Origin: Nitrospirota bacterium
GTDB taxonomy: Bacteria; Nitrospirota; 9FT-COMBO-42-15; HDB-SIOI813
Direction of reading: 5' to 3'
DNA length: 5,353 bases
NCBI GenBank assembly: GCA_023248365.1
Contig: JAHFER010000134.1
Location: 1 to 5,353 of the forward strand
In this document: piece after piece, positions 4,589 through 5,353 of the stretch
How the letters are laid out: each line of letters begins with the position of its first letter
How positions within the stretch are numbered: position 1 is the stretch's first letter
Notes under the pieces: model-generated
What the model saw: the letters and a program-made list of their open reading frames with translations, nothing else
Told to the model about the DNA's origin: nothing
The model's database searches: none
Translations under genes and position numbers: made by a program

Positions 4589-5353
4589 TTAATGACAGCA
4601 GCCATCATCATCAGATGTTTGCTTCGCTGCATGTAAGGCATCTTTATATTTCTGACGCTCTAAATCGGGTTCTGCGTCTCCCTCTTCTTCCGCAAGCCTG
4701 TCGCCTGGTTCCATCTTAACGTGCTGTTCCTCTACCTTTGCCATAGCCTCTAAAAGTCGTTTCTTCCCTTCAGCATCAAGGCATTGATCTATCACTTCAA
4801 AAAACTCCTCATCCTCTTTACGAATGTGATTCCTCAAATTTGCAAGGGCAGAACCGAAAACCCCATCAAGGATGTCTCCCTCTCTCAGTCCATCTTTAAT
4901 AGATTGAATAAGCGCCGCAAGCTCACGATGGTCTTCCTTCATTATTGAGATCTCACCTGATGTCAGGGATGATGCCTTTTCTAACATAGGGAAAAGAATA
5001 CCCTCTTCCTTTTTTATTGAATGAAGTATTATATCATCCTCAATTTCAGACACCGTAACCCACAACCCATCTAAATCTCTTCTCTTAATAAGCTGTTCAA
5101 TCAATTCTATTTTTTTAAGAACAACATTGTGTTCTTCTTTCAGTATCTCCATTGGGTCGGTAAGCCGCTTAATCTCTTTTTCTTCTGCTGATAATTCTTC
5201 CTGCTGTTCTTCCTCGTCACCCGCCTCTTTAAGATCTACAACCTGGAGTGTCTGGACAAACCCCAGACGGCAATATCCTCGCGGGCTTTTGAAATGTTTT
5301 TTATCCTCAAATGACTCTGAAAGTTGATTAAACAGAGACTCATCTATATGAAG
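4589..5353 (-). CDS. Hemerythrin-like (HHE) domain protein, 5' end outside window
   Basis: The frame is open from the right edge to TAA 4591-4589, with 254 visible residues. ATG 5152 is internal to this open frame and lacks a ribosome binding site, so the gene very probably starts beyond the window. From that Met as residue 1, the hemerythrin four-helix domain spans about 1-140. Candidate di-iron ligands are His8 (EEHNVV), His44 with Glu49/Glu50 (LHSIKKEEGILFP), His74 (EDHREL), and His109 with Glu113 (NHIRKEDEEFF). Such domains bind oxygen, sense redox state or NO, or help repair iron centres. About 67 residues lie upstream in frame. They contain an unrecognised segment (GYCRLGFVQTLQVVDL) and an acidic Glu-rich linker ending LTDPMEILKEEH, a common entry into HHE domains. 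The tail after residue 140 is acidic and ends GCCH, a possible metal or redox site. It appears to be the most upstream visible gene of the minus-strand block. Confidence 0.85.
   Translation of the reverse strand, partial: LHIDESLFNQLSESFEDKKHFKSPRGYCRLGFVQTLQVVDLKEAGDEEEQQEELSAEEKEIKRLTDPMEILKEEHNVVLKKIELIEQLIKRRDLDGLWVTVSEIEDDIILHSIKKEEGILFPMLEKASSLTSGEISIMKEDHRELAALIQSIKDGLREGDILDGVFGSALANLRNHIRKEDEEFFEVIDQCLDAEGKKRLLEAMAKVEEQHVKMEPGDRLAEEEGDAEPDLERQKYKDALHAAKQTSDDDGCCH

Noticed and set aside
4546..4641. Longer N-terminus of the beta-helix protein from ATG 4641
   Set aside because: It overlaps the hemerythrin gene by 53 bases and puts 32 polar residues before a clean signal peptide; GTG 4545 has a ribosome binding site.
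5127..5327. Plus-strand open frame rich in serine
   Set aside because: It is the antisense shadow of the Glu-rich linker of the hemerythrin protein.

Overview
This is a bacterial window of moderately low GC (about 40% by eye). Genes are tightly packed, Shine-Dalgarno-like motifs precede two of the chosen starts, one protein has a Gram-negative-style signal peptide, and the short intergenic gaps hold dispersed or tandem repeats. Gene content (an NrdG-like radical SAM protein, an Hsp70-like ATPase, a NosD-type beta-helix protein and a hemerythrin-domain protein) fits an uncultivated anaerobic or microaerophilic bacterium. Nitrospirota or deltaproteobacterial relatives are possible, but the sequence does not fix the phylum.

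Layout: two convergent gene blocks. On the plus strand, the C-terminal part of an NrdG-like protein (2-358) is followed after 52 bases by a 946-residue protein (411-3251). The latter carries an alpha-solenoid of about 41-residue repeats, then an Hsp70-type ATPase domain, then a shortened substrate-binding beta-domain. The gap between the two genes holds a G-rich inverted repeat that ends at the ribosome binding site of the second gene.

The convergent gap (3252-3356) holds a 7-base tandem repeat that starts inside the end of the Hsp70-like gene, and a hairpin with a T-tract that looks like a terminator and may belong to a dispersed repeat family. The stop codons of both convergent genes lie inside these repetitive sequences.

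On the minus strand, read from right to left, are: a hemerythrin-domain protein whose reading frame stays open to the window edge (4589-5353, 5' end missing), a secreted and membrane-anchored right-handed beta-helix protein (3706-4545), and a small four-helix membrane protein (3357-3722) that overlaps the beta-helix gene by 17 bases. Order and spacing suggest one transcript.

The most unusual item is the Hsp70-like protein. It has the ATPase signature motifs, but a phosphate-loop threonine important for allostery in classical Hsp70 is alanine, the usual hydrophobic interdomain linker is not recognisable, and there is no helical lid. The N-terminal solenoid could be its client- or partner-binding part. 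Its close pairing with a radical SAM protein suggests a two-gene functional module of unknown purpose.
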